Of a stretch of DNA of 64,000 bases, positions 27,183 to 39,260 are shown one piece after another. The stretch lies in NCBI RefSeq assembly GCF_000968175.1, contig NZ_FO704551.1, positions 3,224,001 to 3,288,000 on the forward strand. The letters run 5' to 3'. How positions within the stretch are numbered: position 1 is the stretch's first letter; each line of letters opens with the position of its first letter. A program made the position numbers and the translations under genes. The notes under the pieces are model-generated. The model was not told the DNA's origin. It searched no databases and saw nothing but the letters and a program-made list of their open reading frames with translations. The stretch is from Xenorhabdus poinarii G6. GTDB taxonomy: Bacteria > Pseudomonadota > Gammaproteobacteria > Enterobacterales > Enterobacteriaceae.

Positions 27183-27766
27183 GAATAATCCTTCCCATCA
27201 GCTAACGCTAAAAATCGTGTGATTAACTCATACGTTTCCACCAGTGGTAAGCCGACAACAGCATGGTAGCTGCCCTGAATTTTTCTGACAAAACAGCCAC
27301 CTTTACCTTGAATGCCATAAGCACCGGCTTTATCCATTGGTTCCCCGGATGCAATATATTCCTGTATTTCCTGTTGAGATAACTGGCGGAATATCACATC
27401 TGTTATGACGATTTCACTCAAGATATGTTGACTGTTCGATAAAGCAACTGCCGTCATGACCTGATGGCACTGACCTGACAAAACATTCAACATTTCTGCT
27501 GCCTGTTGCTGATTTCGTGGTTTTTCCAAGATACGGTGATTAAATACCACAATGGTATCCGCGCCCAGAACCGGGCCATCATCTGGTGCAATTGCGACAC
27601 CTGCCTGTGATTTTTCTCTGGCCAATCGAGTCACATATTGCTGTGGTGACTCCCCTTCATGCCATTTTTCTTCAACCTGAGCAGTCAGGATTTCAAAATT
27701 GAAATCCAGCAATTCCACCAGCTCACGCCGTCTTGGTGAGCCAGAAGCTAAATAAATCGTTTTCAT
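27179..27766 (-). CDS. yhdE: Maf-family nucleoside triphosphate pyrophosphatase (dTTP/UTP), YhdE
   Basis: Maf proteins hydrolyse non-canonical or excess nucleoside triphosphates; YhdE prefers dTTP, UTP and modified pyrimidines. The protein is 195 aa. The substrate motif [12 protein letters not shown] is at residues 5-16, then RLAREKS, the catalytic ADTIV segment, and Gx[13 protein letters not shown]. The 4-bp overlap with rng indicates one transcript. Confidence 0.93.
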   Translation of the reverse strand: MKTIYLASGSPRRRELVELLDFNFEILTAQVEEKWHEGESPQQYVTRLAREKSQAGVAIAPDDGPVLGADTIVVFNHRILEKPRNQQQAAEMLNVLSGQCHQVMTAVALSNSQHILSEIVITDVIFRQLSQQEIQEYIASGEPMDKAGAYGIQGKGGCFVRKIQGSYHAVVGLPLVETYELITRFLALADGKDYS

Positions 27767-27837
27767 CGTGCATTATCCTTAGGCGTCTTTATTATTAGCT
27801 TCTTTTCTTCATCTATTGTTATTAGTGACTAATGTTT

Positions 27838-28326
27838 TTAGTGAACTGAAAATTGACGACGGATTTTCCGCATTAATAAAAATAGCCAGGGCCAGAGAAT
27901 ACCATTGACCACCCCATTCCAGAACACTTCGGGATGAAAGAGCATCTTAGGTAACGAGACATAAGCCAGAAATACGCAACAGTTCATCAAAGTTGAAAGC
28001 CCAGCGACAACCAGAGATTGCTGCCAGAGCGGCATATTACGGATAAGCTGAAATTTGAAAGCCACCAGAAAACTGATCAGACTAAAGGCCAGCGCATTCG
28101 CCCCCAGAATACTGCCGTGCAACAGATCAGTAATCATCCCCAGTACAAAGCCCGTTCCTACGCTAACGCGATGAGGTAGTGCAAGTAACCAGTAAATTAA
28201 ACATAACATCAATAAGGTAGGACGAAACATAAAAAACTGTTCCGGCCACGGCATAATTTGTAGAACCATTGCAATCAGGAAAGATAACCAAATGATCCAA
28301 CCTCTGCGGCGATGATGTTGACTCAT
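27838..28326 (-). CDS. mreD: Rod-shape determining protein MreD
   Basis: MreD is an inner-membrane component of the Rod complex that guides lateral-wall synthesis. The protein is 162 aa (E. coli 162), with about five to six transmembrane helices across its whole length and few soluble stretches. Its start overlaps mreC by 4 bp and it is followed 71 bp later by maf. Confidence 0.95.
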   Translation of the reverse strand: MSQHHRRRGWIIWLSFLIAMVLQIMPWPEQFFMFRPTLLMLCLIYWLLALPHRVSVGTGFVLGMITDLLHGSILGANALAFSLISFLVAFKFQLIRNMPLWQQSLVVAGLSTLMNCCVFLAYVSLPKMLFHPEVFWNGVVNGILWPWLFLLMRKIRRQFSVH

Positions 28327-29375
28327 TGCTGATTTCCTGTCGCTGATAATGGCGATTTCGGTGTCGGTTTTGCGGTTGATTTTGTTGTCGGTAATGCCTG
28401 GCGGTGATGTTTCGCTTGATCAGAATCAGCTGGCATTTCCTGTAATTGCTGTGTCGCATGGGGTGGATTTGGCGATACCTTGGGTAACAGTGGCGTCAAA
28501 CGTTCATTCGCTGTCTGCGAGACTTTTTCCGGTGATAGTGGCTTAAATGGGTTATTATGAACCCCCCACAATAGCAGCACATAACGCAAACGCCGCAATT
28601 CAGCGGAAGGATGCGCCTGAATCACTGCATGCGCTCGCTGATTATCAATTTTAACAGAAGAAACGACAGCGACAGGATAACCTTCCGGAAAACGGCCACC
28701 CAACCCTGACGTAACCAGAACATCCCCAACGCGAATATTAATATCACTTGGCAAAGGCTCCAGCAGGAGATCCTCCGAGCATCCGGTGCCATTGGCAATA
28801 ACTCGAATATCATTGCGTAATACTTGTACAGGAAGGGCATGTGTCGGGTCACAGATCAGCAATACCCGGCTGCTCAGCTGATTCACCGCCGTCACTTGCC
28901 CCACAACACCGCGATCACTGATAACCGGTTGCCCTTCATACACGCCATCTTTTGCGCCTTTATCGAGGACAATTTGCGCCCGATAAGGATCCATACCCCC
29001 CGAGATGACCTGCGATACCATCATCTGTTCATTCTTAAGCCGGGGTGAAACCAGTAATTCACGTAAGCGGGAGTTTTCTTGTTTCAACTGCGCCAACAAT
29101 TGCAATTCGCCACTCTGTAACAGCAGTTTATTCCGTAATGTCTTATTTTCCTGTTCAAGAGTCCGACGACTCGTCAGAGAGGCTGAGATACCATCCAGAA
29201 ACTGACGTGGCCCGCTGGCAAGAAAGTAAAACGGACTCACCGCCGTATCCATGTAGCTACGGACTTTGTTGAAAACACCGAGTCGACTGTCTACCACAAT
29301 CAAAATAATGGCAATAACGATAGCAAAAAAGAGTCGTATTTGCAGAGAAGGCCCTCTGCTGAAAATTGGCTTCAT
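28323..29375 (-). CDS. mreC: Rod-shape determining protein MreC
   Basis: MreC is a periplasmic scaffold of the elongasome that activates PBP2/RodA. The protein is 350 aa: one transmembrane helix (residues 13-29), a coiled coil (about 70-112), the two beta-domain MreC core (MMVSQVISGGMDPYRAQIVLDKG onward), then a low-complexity Pro/Ser/Lys-rich tail (about 290-350) typical of enterobacterial MreC and variable in sequence. It lies 108 bp after mreB. Confidence 0.96.
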   Translation of the reverse strand: MKPIFSRGPSLQIRLFFAIVIAIILIVVDSRLGVFNKVRSYMDTAVSPFYFLASGPRQFLDGISASLTSRRTLEQENKTLRNKLLLQSGELQLLAQLKQENSRLRELLVSPRLKNEQMMVSQVISGGMDPYRAQIVLDKGAKDGVYEGQPVISDRGVVGQVTAVNQLSSRVLLICDPTHALPVQVLRNDIRVIANGTGCSEDLLLEPLPSDINIRVGDVLVTSGLGGRFPEGYPVAVVSSVKIDNQRAHAVIQAHPSAELRRLRYVLLLWGVHNNPFKPLSPEKVSQTANERLTPLLPKVSPNPPHATQQLQEMPADSDQAKHHRQALPTTKSTAKPTPKSPLSATGNQQ

Positions 29376-29483
29376 AAGCGGTGTATTGTCGGGCTATGTT
29401 ATCTCATTAATGATAAAACTCCGGAACAATCAGCAAGGAGGCACCCATAAAACCTATTCACCTCCCAGCTCACAGAGTTACTT

Positions 29484-31062
<1,579 letters not shown>

Positions 31063-32052
31063 ATGAAAGCACTATTACTGGAACAACACGTACGGGAACA
31101 ACACGAAACATTATCAGCATCCATTCAAGATATTGAGACTTTTCAATTGCCATCAGGTAATGTGGTCGTTGATATCCATTGGTCGTCACTCAATTACAAA
31201 GATGCGCTGGCGATTACCGGCAAAGGGAAGATTATCCGTCAATTTCCGATGGTGCCAGGCATCGATTTCGCCGGTGTTATTCATCACTCCGAAGATCCGC
31301 GTTTTCATATCGGACAGCACGTTTTGCTGACCGGTTGGGGAGTAGGAGAAACGCACTGGGGTGGGCTGGCAGAACAGGCAAAAGTATCCGGTGAATGGCT
31401 GACCCCCTTACCGCAACAATTAAGCGCCCGGCAAGCCATGATTATTGGTACAGCCGGTTTCACGGCTATGTTATGTGTCATGGCTTTGGAACAAGGGGGC
31501 GTGACACCGGAAAGTGGAGAGATTGCCGTAACAGGTGCCAGCGGTGGTGTTGGAAGTACCGCAATTACCCTGTTGTCACAACTGGGTTATTCCGTCACCG
31601 CAATCAGCAGCAAACCGGACAATCAAGATTATCTATTGTCGTTGGGGGCGAAAAAAGTTTTGCCTACCCGTGAATTCGATCAGCCATCACGCCCGTTGGC
31701 AACACAACGTTGGGCCGGTGTGATCGATACGGTTGGCGGCGCAATCTTAGCCACGTTACTGGCACAAATGCGTTACAACGGTACAGTAGCCGCCTGTGGC
31801 ATGGCAAATAATAGCACACTCACCACCAGCGTTATGCCCTTTATTTTGCGTAATGTGCGTTTACAAGGCGTGGAATCGGTAACTGTGCCGGCCTCGAAAC
31901 GCCTTGCCATTTGGCAACGGCTGCAAACATTACTGCCGGATTTCTTTTATCAACAGGCGTCAAACGAAATTACATTAGGGCAAGTTGTCGAATATGCCAA
32001 TAAACTGATAAACAATCAAATTACAGGCAGAACAATCGTAAAGATACGCTGA
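31063..32052 (+). CDS. acuI: Acrylyl-CoA reductase (NADPH), MDR family
   Basis: AcuI (YhdH) reduces toxic acryloyl-CoA to propionyl-CoA in the cytoplasm. The protein is 329 aa (E. coli 324), medium-chain dehydrogenase fold without zinc ligands. The N-terminal part contains HWSSLNYKDALAITGKGKI and the Rossmann motif is VTGASGGVGSTA. Start 31063 was preferred over ATG 31057 because GGGAG at 31051-31055 is only one base from 31057 but seven from 31063. It is conserved beside the mre and acc blocks. Confidence 0.93.
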   Translation: MKALLLEQHVREQHETLSASIQDIETFQLPSGNVVVDIHWSSLNYKDALAITGKGKIIRQFPMVPGIDFAGVIHHSEDPRFHIGQHVLLTGWGVGETHWGGLAEQAKVSGEWLTPLPQQLSARQAMIIGTAGFTAMLCVMALEQGGVTPESGEIAVTGASGGVGSTAITLLSQLGYSVTAISSKPDNQDYLLSLGAKKVLPTREFDQPSRPLATQRWAGVIDTVGGAILATLLAQMRYNGTVAACGMANNSTLTTSVMPFILRNVRLQGVESVTVPASKRLAIWQRLQTLLPDFFYQQASNEITLGQVVEYANKLINNQITGRTIVKIR

Positions 32053-32090
32053 TAAGACCAGTATTTAGCTGCTAAATGCCACGATATGTT

Positions 32091-32096
32091 TATAAT
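32091..32096 (+). promoter_or_regulatory. Candidate -10 element for aroQ-accBC
   Basis: An exact TATAAT at 32091-32096, with TG four bases upstream and a G-rich discriminator, lies 112 bp before aroQ. No good -35 is seen at 16-18 bp, so the call is tentative. Confidence 0.35.
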
Positions 32097-32207
32097 GTCG
32101 GGCTTTATCGCCAAATTTACCCCGCTCGATATCAGAAAGAGATGACAAACGGTTGACATCGAGTTATCTTGGTCGATTGTTGACAGATTGCCGGAGATAC
32201 CCGCACA

Positions 32208-32669
32208 ATGGCAGACAAGTTTCGCATTTTACTCTTGAATGGCCCCAACCTGAATCTGTTGGGAACGCGAGAGCCAGAAACCTACGGTACGTTAACGCTT
32301 GATGACATCGTTAACACGCTGTCACAAGACGCTCAGCAATTGGGCACTGAATTATCCCATCTGCAATCCAATGCAGAATCGGAACTGATTGAGAAAATTC
32401 ATTCAGCGCGGGGCAATACAGATTTTATTTTGATTAACCCTGCGGCATACACGCATACCAGTGTCGCATTACGCGACGCACTTCTGGCGGTAGATATCCC
32501 ATTTATTGAGATTCACCTTTCCAACGTGCATGCCCGCGAACCCTTCCGCCATCACTCCTATCTTTCCGATATTGCAGTTGGGGTTATCTGCGGATTGGGG
32601 GCGGATGGTTATCGTTTTGCATTACAGGCAGCGGTCAACCGCTTGTCAACATCTAACTCATTGACTTAA
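32208..32669 (+). CDS. aroQ: Type II 3-dehydroquinate dehydratase
   Basis: AroQ dehydrates 3-dehydroquinate in the shikimate pathway; it is a small dodecameric enzyme unrelated to the type I AroD of E. coli. The protein is 153 aa. The active-site tyrosine Y26 is in REPETYG, and the catalytic His H103 is in [12 protein letters not shown]. It lies 19 bp upstream of accB, an arrangement seen in many gamma-proteobacteria, so it is probably cotranscribed with accBC. Confidence 0.96.
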   Translation: MADKFRILLLNGPNLNLLGTREPETYGTLTLDDIVNTLSQDAQQLGTELSHLQSNAESELIEKIHSARGNTDFILINPAAYTHTSVALRDALLAVDIPFIEIHLSNVHAREPFRHHSYLSDIAVGVICGLGADGYRFALQAAVNRLSTSNSLT

Positions 32670-32688
32670 AAAGTACGGAATCACACTC

Positions 32689-33138
32689 ATGGATATTCGT
32701 AAGATAAAAAAACTGATCGAGCTGGTTGAAGAATCAGGCATTTCTGAACTGGAAATTTCTGAAGGCGAAGAATCAGTACGCATCAGTCGCACTGCGGCAG
32801 CCCCCGTAATACCGGTGACACAGCAATACCTGTCCTCGCCTGTTCAGGCCGCAGCGCCCGCACCGGTAGCGCCAATAGTCGCTGATAAACCAGCAGAAAT
32901 CAGCGGTCACACCGTTCGCTCCCCAATGGTGGGTACGTTCTATCGTTCACCAAGCCCGGATGCAAAAGCGTTCATCGAAGTGGGTCAGCATGTCAATCAG
33001 GGCGACACCCTGTGCATCGTTGAAGCCATGAAAATGATGAACCAAATCGAAGCGGACAAAACCGGCGTAGTGAAAGCGATTCTGGTCCAGGACGGTCAAC
33101 CTGTTGAATTCGACGAGCCACTGGTCATCATCGAATAA
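32689..33138 (+). CDS. accB: Biotin carboxyl carrier protein of acetyl-CoA carboxylase
   Basis: AccB carries the biotin that is carboxylated by AccC and donates CO2 to acetyl-CoA, the first step of fatty-acid synthesis. The protein is 149 aa: an N-terminal helical segment, an Ala/Pro-rich flexible linker (about residues 36-70), and the biotinyl domain with K115 in EAMKM. It is immediately followed by accC (13 bp). Confidence 0.98.
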   Translation: MDIRKIKKLIELVEESGISELEISEGEESVRISRTAAAPVIPVTQQYLSSPVQAAAPAPVAPIVADKPAEISGHTVRSPMVGTFYRSPSPDAKAFIEVGQHVNQGDTLCIVEAMKMMNQIEADKTGVVKAILVQDGQPVEFDEPLVIIE

Positions 33139-33151
33139 CGAGGCGTACCTC

Positions 33152-34501
33152 ATGCTTGAGAAAATTGTCATTGCTAACCGCGGTGAAATTGCACTGCGTA
33201 TCCTGAGAGCCTGTAAAGAGCTTGGGATCAAAACGGTTGCTGTGCACTCTGCGGCAGACCGTGACCTGAAGCACGTTCTGCTGGCAGATGAAACCATCTG
33301 CATCGGCCCGGCGGCCTCAGCCAAAAGCTACCTGAACATTCCTGCCATTATTTCTGCGGCAGAAATTACCGGGGCGCAAGCGATCCACCCGGGTTATGGC
33401 TTTTTATCCGAAAACGCTGACTTTGCTGAGCAAGTTGAGCGTTCCGGCTTTATTTTTATCGGCCCGAAAGCAGACACCATTCGTTTGATGGGGGACAAAG
33501 TTTCCGCTATCTGTGCGATGAAAAAAGCGGGTGTTCCTTGCGTGCCCGGTTCTGATGGCCCGTTGGGTAGCGATACCGAGAAAAACAGAGCTGTTGCTAA
33601 CCGCATCGGTTATCCGGTGATTATCAAGGCATCGGGCGGCGGTGGCGGTCGTGGTATGCGTGTCGTACGCAGCGACAAAGATCTGGAACAATCCATTGCC
33701 ATGACCCGCGCAGAAGCAAAAGCGGCCTTCAACAACGACATGGTGTACATGGAGAAATTCCTTGAAAATCCACGTCACGTTGAAATTCAGGTTTTAGCGG
33801 ACGGTCAGGGCAATGCGCTTTATCTGGCTGAACGCGACTGCTCCATGCAGCGCCGTCACCAGAAAGTGGTGGAAGAAGCACCGGCACCAGGAATTTCATC
33901 CGAATTGCGTCGGAGTATTGGTGAGCGTTGTGCCAACGCCTGTATCGAAATCGGCTATCGCGGAGCAGGTACGTTTGAATTCCTGTATGAAAACGGCGAA
34001 TTCTACTTTATCGAGATGAATACCCGTATTCAGGTTGAGCATCCTGTGACGGAAATGATCACCGGTGTTGATCTGATCAAAGAACAGTTGCGCATTGCAG
34101 CAGGTATGCCACTGTCCATTAAGCAAGCAGATATCAACATCCAGGGTCATGCGATCGAATGCCGTATCAATGCAGAAGATCCGAAAACCTTCCTGCCAAG
34201 TCCGGGCAAAATCACGCATTTCCACTCACCGGGTGGGTTTGGTGTACGTTGGGAATCCCATATCTACGCGGGATATACCGTTCCACCTTACTATGATTCC
34301 ATGATCGGTAAGCTGATCACTTATGGTGAAACCCGTGAAGTCGCCATTGCGCGGATGAAGAACGCCCTGGCTGAGTTGATCATTGACGGCATCAAAACCA
34401 ATATTGATCTGCAACTGGCCATCATGAATGACGAAAACTTCCAGCAAGGTGGAACCAATATCCACTATCTGGAGAAAAAACTGGGATTACAAGAAACGTA
34501 A
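33152..34501 (+). CDS. accC: Biotin carboxylase subunit of acetyl-CoA carboxylase
   Basis: AccC carboxylates AccB-biotin using ATP and bicarbonate. The protein is 449 aa, the E. coli length, starting [18 protein letters not shown] at ATG 33152 with CGAGG upstream. The ATP-grasp glycine loop is [14 protein letters not shown]; the catalytic region [12 protein letters not shown] is present. An in-frame start at 33104 inside accB is not used. Confidence 0.98.
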   Translation: MLEKIVIANRGEIALRILRACKELGIKTVAVHSAADRDLKHVLLADETICIGPAASAKSYLNIPAIISAAEITGAQAIHPGYGFLSENADFAEQVERSGFIFIGPKADTIRLMGDKVSAICAMKKAGVPCVPGSDGPLGSDTEKNRAVANRIGYPVIIKASGGGGGRGMRVVRSDKDLEQSIAMTRAEAKAAFNNDMVYMEKFLENPRHVEIQVLADGQGNALYLAERDCSMQRRHQKVVEEAPAPGISSELRRSIGERCANACIEIGYRGAGTFEFLYENGEFYFIEMNTRIQVEHPVTEMITGVDLIKEQLRIAAGMPLSIKQADINIQGHAIECRINAEDPKTFLPSPGKITHFHSPGGFGVRWESHIYAGYTVPPYYDSMIGKLITYGETREVAIARMKNALAELIIDGIKTNIDLQLAIMNDENFQQGGTNIHYLEKKLGLQET

Positions 34502-34544
34502 GTTTTTTGGCATCCGCATTCAAAATAAGCCAGTCTGCATGAAT

Positions 34545-34580
34545 AACAACCCATCTTTACCAGAAAAAGATGGGTTGTTT
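34545..34580 (+). terminator. Terminator after accC
   Basis: A perfect 14-bp stem (AACAACCCATCTTT at 34545-34558 with its complement at 34566-34579), 7-nt loop, ending in a T-rich tail. It separates accBC from yhdT-panF. Confidence 0.85.
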
Positions 34581-34688
34581 AATTCACCGGTATTTTGATT
34601 TTCTCAACACATTTTCCTCCTGAATAAATCAGCACATTACCGTACAATCCCCTCTCATATTGTTTCATGTAAGTTACCCGGAGAACGG

Positions 34689-34931
34689 ATGGACGGACGA
34701 TTTGTTCAATCCCATAAAGAAGCACGCTGGGCAGTATTCCTGACGTTAGCTTATTTGATTGGCTGGTTGCTATGTGCCTATCTACCCAGTAGTTCTATTG
34801 GCTTAACTGGACTACCGCACTGGTTTGAACTGGCTTGCCTGCTGCTACCCGCCTTATTTATCATCCTCTGCTACGTGATGGTGACATTGATATTCAAAAA
34901 TATTCCGCTGGAGGATGAAGATGCAAAGTGA
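34689..34931 (+). CDS. yhdT: Small inner-membrane protein YhdT
   Basis: An 80-aa protein with two membrane helices (about residues 14-33 and 47-68) and an acidic C-terminus, as in E. coli YhdT. Function unknown; it is always found immediately before panF and here overlaps it by 11 bp, suggesting a role with the symporter or in its translation. Confidence 0.88.
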   Translation: MDGRFVQSHKEARWAVFLTLAYLIGWLLCAYLPSSSIGLTGLPHWFELACLLLPALFIILCYVMVTLIFKNIPLEDEDAK

Positions 34932-36363
34932 AGTCATTCTGCCTCTCGCGGGCTATATGGCACTGGTTTTTTTGCTGTCAGTCTACGCCTATCGCCGTCG
35001 GCAATCCGGCGAATTCTTAAATGAATATTTTCTCGGCAACCGCTCTATGGGGGGATTTGTACTGGCAATGACCATTACCGCCACCTATATCAGCGCCAGC
35101 TCGTTTATTGGTGGCCCGGGGGCAGCTTATAAATACGGTATCGGTTGGGTATTGTTATCATTAATCCAACTGCCCGCGATATGGCTTTCCCTGAGTGTAC
35201 TAGGCAAAAAATTTGCCATTCTTGCCCGACGTTACAATGCCGTCACGCTCAATGATATGCTCTATGCCCGCTATCAGAGCCGATTTTTGGTCTGGTTTGC
35301 CAGTATCAGCCTGCTGGTCGCCTTTATCGGCGCAATGACAGTACAGTTCATTGGCGGGGCGCGTTTACTGGAGACTGCTGCGGGTATCCCGTATGATACC
35401 GGGTTGCTGATTTTTGGCATCTCGATTGCCCTTTACACCGCATTTGGCGGATTCAGAGCCAGTGTCCTGAATGATGCCTTGCAGGGGCTAGTAATGCTGC
35501 TAGGGACTGCATTATTACTGACAGGCATTATCTACAAAGCTGGCGGATTATCAGCAGCCATTACGACACTGCGTTCGATTGACCCTAATCTGGTTTCCCC
35601 CCACGGGGCCGATAACATCCTCACAGGGCCATTTATGGCCTCTTTCTGGATATTGGTCTGCTTTGGTGTTGTTGGGCTGCCACACACCGCTGTACGCTGC
35701 ATTTCTTATAAAGACAGTAAGGCGGTTCATCGCGGAATTATCCTTGGCACCATCGTGATGGCCATCCTGATATTCGGTATGCACCTGGCAGGGGCACTTG
35801 GCCGGGCTATCATTCCTGATCTGACGATCCCCGATCAAGTGATCCCAACCTTGATGATCACCGTACTGCCTCCTGTCGCGGCCGGTGTTTTCCTGGCTGC
35901 CCCCATGGCTGCAATTATGTCCACCATTAATGCCCAACTGCTGCAATCTTCAGCCACCATCGTCAAAGATCTCTATTTGAATCTGTACCCACAACAGATA
36001 AAACAGGAGAAAAGGTTATCGCGCATTTCCAGCTATTCCACCCTGTTTCTGGGTGCATTATTGTTGCTGGCCGCATGGCACCCACCTGAGATGATTATCT
36101 GGCTGAACCTGCTGGCATTTGGGGGGCTGCAAGCCGTTTTCCTCTGGCCGTTGGTTTTAGGGTTATACTGGGAAAAAGCCAATGCCAGTGGCGCAATCAG
36201 CTCAATGCTGACCGGGGCTGCAAGTTATACTTTGCTGGCAACTTTCAATATCCAGTTTCTTGGTTTCCATCCCATCGTGCCATCCCTCTTATTGAGTTTG
36301 CTAGCATTTTGGATAGGAAATCTGATGGGTAATAGACACACACAACAAACCGCGGCTTCTTAA
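34921..36363 (+). CDS. panF: Sodium/pantothenate symporter
   Basis: PanF imports pantothenate, the coenzyme A precursor, with sodium. The protein is 480 aa, SSS family, with about 13 membrane helices. The SSS signature region includes FLGNRSMGG and [20 protein letters not shown]. The start ATG 34921 is 6 bp after GAGG; ATG 34915 overlaps that ribosome site and is less likely. It is coupled to yhdT by overlap and followed by prmA. Confidence 0.96.
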   Translation: MQSEVILPLAGYMALVFLLSVYAYRRRQSGEFLNEYFLGNRSMGGFVLAMTITATYISASSFIGGPGAAYKYGIGWVLLSLIQLPAIWLSLSVLGKKFAILARRYNAVTLNDMLYARYQSRFLVWFASISLLVAFIGAMTVQFIGGARLLETAAGIPYDTGLLIFGISIALYTAFGGFRASVLNDALQGLVMLLGTALLLTGIIYKAGGLSAAITTLRSIDPNLVSPHGADNILTGPFMASFWILVCFGVVGLPHTAVRCISYKDSKAVHRGIILGTIVMAILIFGMHLAGALGRAIIPDLTIPDQVIPTLMITVLPPVAAGVFLAAPMAAIMSTINAQLLQSSATIVKDLYLNLYPQQIKQEKRLSRISSYSTLFLGALLLLAAWHPPEMIIWLNLLAFGGLQAVFLWPLVLGLYWEKANASGAISSMLTGAASYTLLATFNIQFLGFHPIVPSLLLSLLAFWIGNLMGNRHTQQTAAS

Positions 36364-36398
36364 TCATGCCCGCGAGATCCACACAAAGAGAATTTTTT

Positions 36399-37280
36399 AT
36401 GCCTTGGATACAACTAAGATTAAACACAACAGGACAACAAGCTGAAGCCTTAGGTGATGAGCTGATGGAAAGTGGCGCAGTCTCCGTCACTTTTCAGGAT
36501 AGTCACGATACCCCCATTTTTGAACCTCTGCCGGGCGAAACCCGTTTATGGGGCGATACTGACGTGATTGGCCTGTACGATGCTGAAACGGAGATGAAAG
36601 CGGTTGTCAGCCAACTGGAACAAGTGCCACAATTGGGCAAGGGTTTTATCCATAAAATTGAGCAACTGGAAGATAAAGACTGGGAGCGTGAATGGATGGA
36701 CAATTTCCATCCCATGTGCTTTGGCAGACGTCTATGGATTTGCCCTAGCTGGCGTGATGTGCCAGATCCTGAGGCCGTGAATGTGATGCTTGATCCCGGT
36801 TTGGCTTTCGGAACCGGTACTCATCCCACCACATCGCTCTGCCTGCAATGGCTCGATGGCCTCGACCTGGCAGGTAAAACGGTGATCGACTTCGGTTGCG
36901 GTTCAGGGATATTAGCTATCGCAGCCCTGAAACTAGGTGCAAAACACGCTATTGGTATTGATATCGACCCACAAGCGATCCAAGCCAGCCGGGATAACGC
37001 TGAACGCAACGGTGTATCTGACCAATTAACGCTCTACTTATCTAAAGATCAACCCAAAGACCTTGAATGCGATATCGTGATTGCCAATATCCTGGCAGGC
37101 CCGCTACGCGAACTCGCCCCGATCATCGGCTCACTGCCTAAATCGGGTGGCTTATTGGGTTTGTCCGGCGTTCTAGCCAGTCAGGCCGAAGGCGTTGCTC
37201 ATGCCTATGACAATGAATTTATTATCGATCCTATCGCAGAGCAAGAAGAATGGTGCCGCATCACAGGGATTAAAAAATAA
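36399..37280 (+). CDS. prmA: Ribosomal protein L11 methyltransferase
   Basis: PrmA trimethylates L11 using SAM. The protein is 293 aa, as in E. coli, starting MPWIQLRLN at ATG 36399. The N-terminal substrate-recognition domain is followed by the SAM-binding motif [16 protein letters not shown] and the catalytic-loop NILAGPL (NxxxxPL). The start at 36366 would add 11 unsupported residues. Confidence 0.97.
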   Translation: MPWIQLRLNTTGQQAEALGDELMESGAVSVTFQDSHDTPIFEPLPGETRLWGDTDVIGLYDAETEMKAVVSQLEQVPQLGKGFIHKIEQLEDKDWEREWMDNFHPMCFGRRLWICPSWRDVPDPEAVNVMLDPGLAFGTGTHPTTSLCLQWLDGLDLAGKTVIDFGCGSGILAIAALKLGAKHAIGIDIDPQAIQASRDNAERNGVSDQLTLYLSKDQPKDLECDIVIANILAGPLRELAPIIGSLPKSGGLLGLSGVLASQAEGVAHAYDNEFIIDPIAEQEEWCRITGIKK

Positions 37281-37496
37281 TCATTTAACACCTATTGAAA
37301 AGCGAGATTATCCACTAAAATGATTTTCTAGGAGGTCAATGGGGGGTAATCCGCTCTCTTTATGATGAGAAATACCGGTAATAACAAATTTCATTAATAA
37401 CATGTAACTTACTGTTATTTAAGGTTAATAAACCAATTCTGAAAAAATCAACTGGAAAAAATCCGTTATAAATATCGATTCGCTCAAAGTTTGGCC

Positions 37497-37530
37497 TTTC
37501 ATATCTTGTGAAAAATGCGTAATATACGCG
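37497..37530 (+). promoter_or_regulatory. dusB-fis promoter
   Basis: -35 TTTCAT (37497-37502), 17-bp spacer, -10 TAATAT (37520-37525), then a GC-rich discriminator (ACGCGCCC). The elements and surrounding sequence closely match the growth-rate-controlled, stringently regulated fis promoter of E. coli. The AT-rich stretch upstream (37380-37480) would fit UP-element and Fis binding. Confidence 0.75.
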
Positions 37531-37564
37531 CCCTTAGTCACAGTTGACCACTCTTTCTTCGTTT

Positions 37565-38539
37565 ATGCGTATCGGACAATACCAGTTGAAAAACTGTCTT
37601 ATTGCGGCGCCTATGGCCGGCATAACAGATCGCCCGTTTCGATCTCTTTGCTACCATATGGGTGCAGGAATGGCAGTCTCAGAAATGCTTTCTTCCAATC
37701 CCCAGGTTTGGAAGACGGATAAATCTCGGCTACGTATGGTTCATAGCGACGAACCGGGGGTGCGTTCTGTACAAATTGCTGGCAGTGATCCTGATGACAT
37801 GGCAGCGGCAGCAAAAATTAACGTTGCCAGTGGTGCTCAGATCATCGATATCAATATGGGGTGTCCAGCTAAAAAGGTGAATCGTAAGCTGGCAGGTTCT
37901 GCATTACTGCGTTACCCGGCATTGGTCGAAAAAATCCTTTCCGCGGTAGTCAATGCAGTTGATGTCCCTGTCACTTTGAAGATCCGGACAGGATGGTCAC
38001 CGGAAGAACGTAACTGTGTAGAAATTGCCCAATTGGCCGAGCGTTGTGGTATTCAGGCTCTTACCATACATGGCAGGACACGTGCCTGCCTGTTTAACGG
38101 TGAAGCCGAGTACGACAATATTCGGACAGTTAAGCAGACTGTTGCCATGCCAATTATTGCCAATGGTGACATCACTGACCCGCTAAAAGCCAGAGCAGTG
38201 CTTGAATACACCGGGGCTGATGCCCTGATGATAGGCCGCGCTGCTCAGGGAAGACCCTGGATCTTTCGGGAAATCCAGCATTATCTGGAAACAGGAGAAC
38301 TGCTGTCACCGATGCCACTTGGCGAAGTGCAGCGTTTAATGAGCGAGCATGTACGAGAGCTGCATGACTTTTACGGTCAAGGCAAAGGAGTTCGTATTGC
38401 ACGCAAGCATGTCTCTTGGTATCTCAAGGAACATGCCCCTGCTAACCAGTTTCGGCGCACATTCAACGCCATTGAGGATGCCAGCGAACAGCTGGAGGCG
38501 TTGGAGGCATACTTCGAAAATTTTTGCGTAAATAAATAA
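37565..38539 (+). CDS. dusB: tRNA-dihydrouridine synthase B
   Basis: DusB reduces uridines to dihydrouridine in tRNA, using FMN and NADPH. The protein is 324 aa (E. coli 321), starting MRIGQYQL at ATG 37565; an in-frame upstream TTG at 37544 overlaps the probable transcription start region. The FMN-barrel motif [12 protein letters not shown] is near the N-terminus, and the active-site C100 is in [13 protein letters not shown]. It is the first gene of the conserved dusB-fis operon. Confidence 0.97.
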   Translation: MRIGQYQLKNCLIAAPMAGITDRPFRSLCYHMGAGMAVSEMLSSNPQVWKTDKSRLRMVHSDEPGVRSVQIAGSDPDDMAAAAKINVASGAQIIDINMGCPAKKVNRKLAGSALLRYPALVEKILSAVVNAVDVPVTLKIRTGWSPEERNCVEIAQLAERCGIQALTIHGRTRACLFNGEAEYDNIRTVKQTVAMPIIANGDITDPLKARAVLEYTGADALMIGRAAQGRPWIFREIQHYLETGELLSPMPLGEVQRLMSEHVRELHDFYGQGKGVRIARKHVSWYLKEHAPANQFRRTFNAIEDASEQLEALEAYFENFCVNK

Positions 38540-38555
38540 AAGAGCTGACAGAACT

Positions 38556-38852
38556 ATGTTCGAACAACGCGTAAATTCTGATGTACTAACCGTTGCTACT
38601 GTTAATTCACAAGATCAGGTAACTCAAAAACCTCTGCGTGATTCAGTTAAACAAGCACTGAAGAACTATTTTGCTCAACTGAACGGTCAAGACGTTAATG
38701 ACCTGTATGAGCTGGTACTGGCTGAAGTAGAACAGCCACTGTTGGACATGGTGATGCAATACACCCGTGGCAACCAAACTCGCGCAGCACTGATGATGGG
38801 AATCAACCGCGGTACTCTGCGTAAGAAACTGAAAAAATACGGCATGAACTGA
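38556..38852 (+). CDS. fis: Nucleoid protein and global regulator Fis
   Basis: Fis bends DNA, activates rRNA promoters and stimulates site-specific recombinases. The protein is 98 aa and essentially identical to E. coli Fis, including the N-terminal beta-hairpin and the C-terminal helix-turn-helix ([22 protein letters not shown]). It follows dusB by 16 bp. Confidence 0.99.
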   Translation: MFEQRVNSDVLTVATVNSQDQVTQKPLRDSVKQALKNYFAQLNGQDVNDLYELVLAEVEQPLLDMVMQYTRGNQTRAALMMGINRGTLRKKLKKYGMN

Positions 38853-38877
38853 TCCTAGTCTGAGATCATGTTGTTAT

Positions 38878-38916
38878 AAAAGCACTTTCTCTTTTAGGGG
38901 AAGTGCTTTTTTGTTT
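38878..38916 (+). terminator. fis terminator
   Basis: A 10-bp stem (AAAAGCACTT at 38878-38887, complement at 38901-38910) with T6. Its 3' half and T-run are duplicated exactly at 44822-44842. Confidence 0.9.
38895..38915 (+). repeat. Direct repeat, left copy (3' half of fis terminator)
   Basis: Twenty-one bases beginning TAGGGGAAGTGC and ending TTTTTTGTT are identical to 44822-44842. The two copies flank the oxidase/MFS block. Confidence 0.85.
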
Positions 38917-39003
38917 CTGTTTATACAAATGTTTATACACAGAAAAATGTTTATTCCGTTGGAGATAAGCAAGTAGGCAATGGGATAACTTGAAAACAAA
39001 GAA

Positions 39004-39047
39004 AAAGCCATGAGAACAAAAACAGCTTCTTTGTTATCTCAGGGCTT
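39004..39047 (-). terminator. Terminator for the minus-strand LysR gene
   Basis: An imperfect stem of about 15 bp (AAGCCATGAGAACAAA / TTTGTTATCTCAGGGCTT), followed on the minus strand by a T-rich run (CTTTTTC). The rest of 38917-39260 holds no gene. Confidence 0.6.
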
Positions 39048-39260
39048 AAAATTTCAGATGGTGACTTTTTGTCTGATTAAGATTCACCATGATCACATTC
39101 AATCACATTGTTGTGGTATTTGATTTGTCGATATTCAACATGAAAGGTTGTTAACCTTTAAGAGGGGGCTCGCGATAAGTTTGTTGTCACTCCGTTTTTT
39201 CTCTTGAATCACTCGTCACGAGTTTTGCTAATGTGTTTGAGATTGACTGTTTAGATTTTG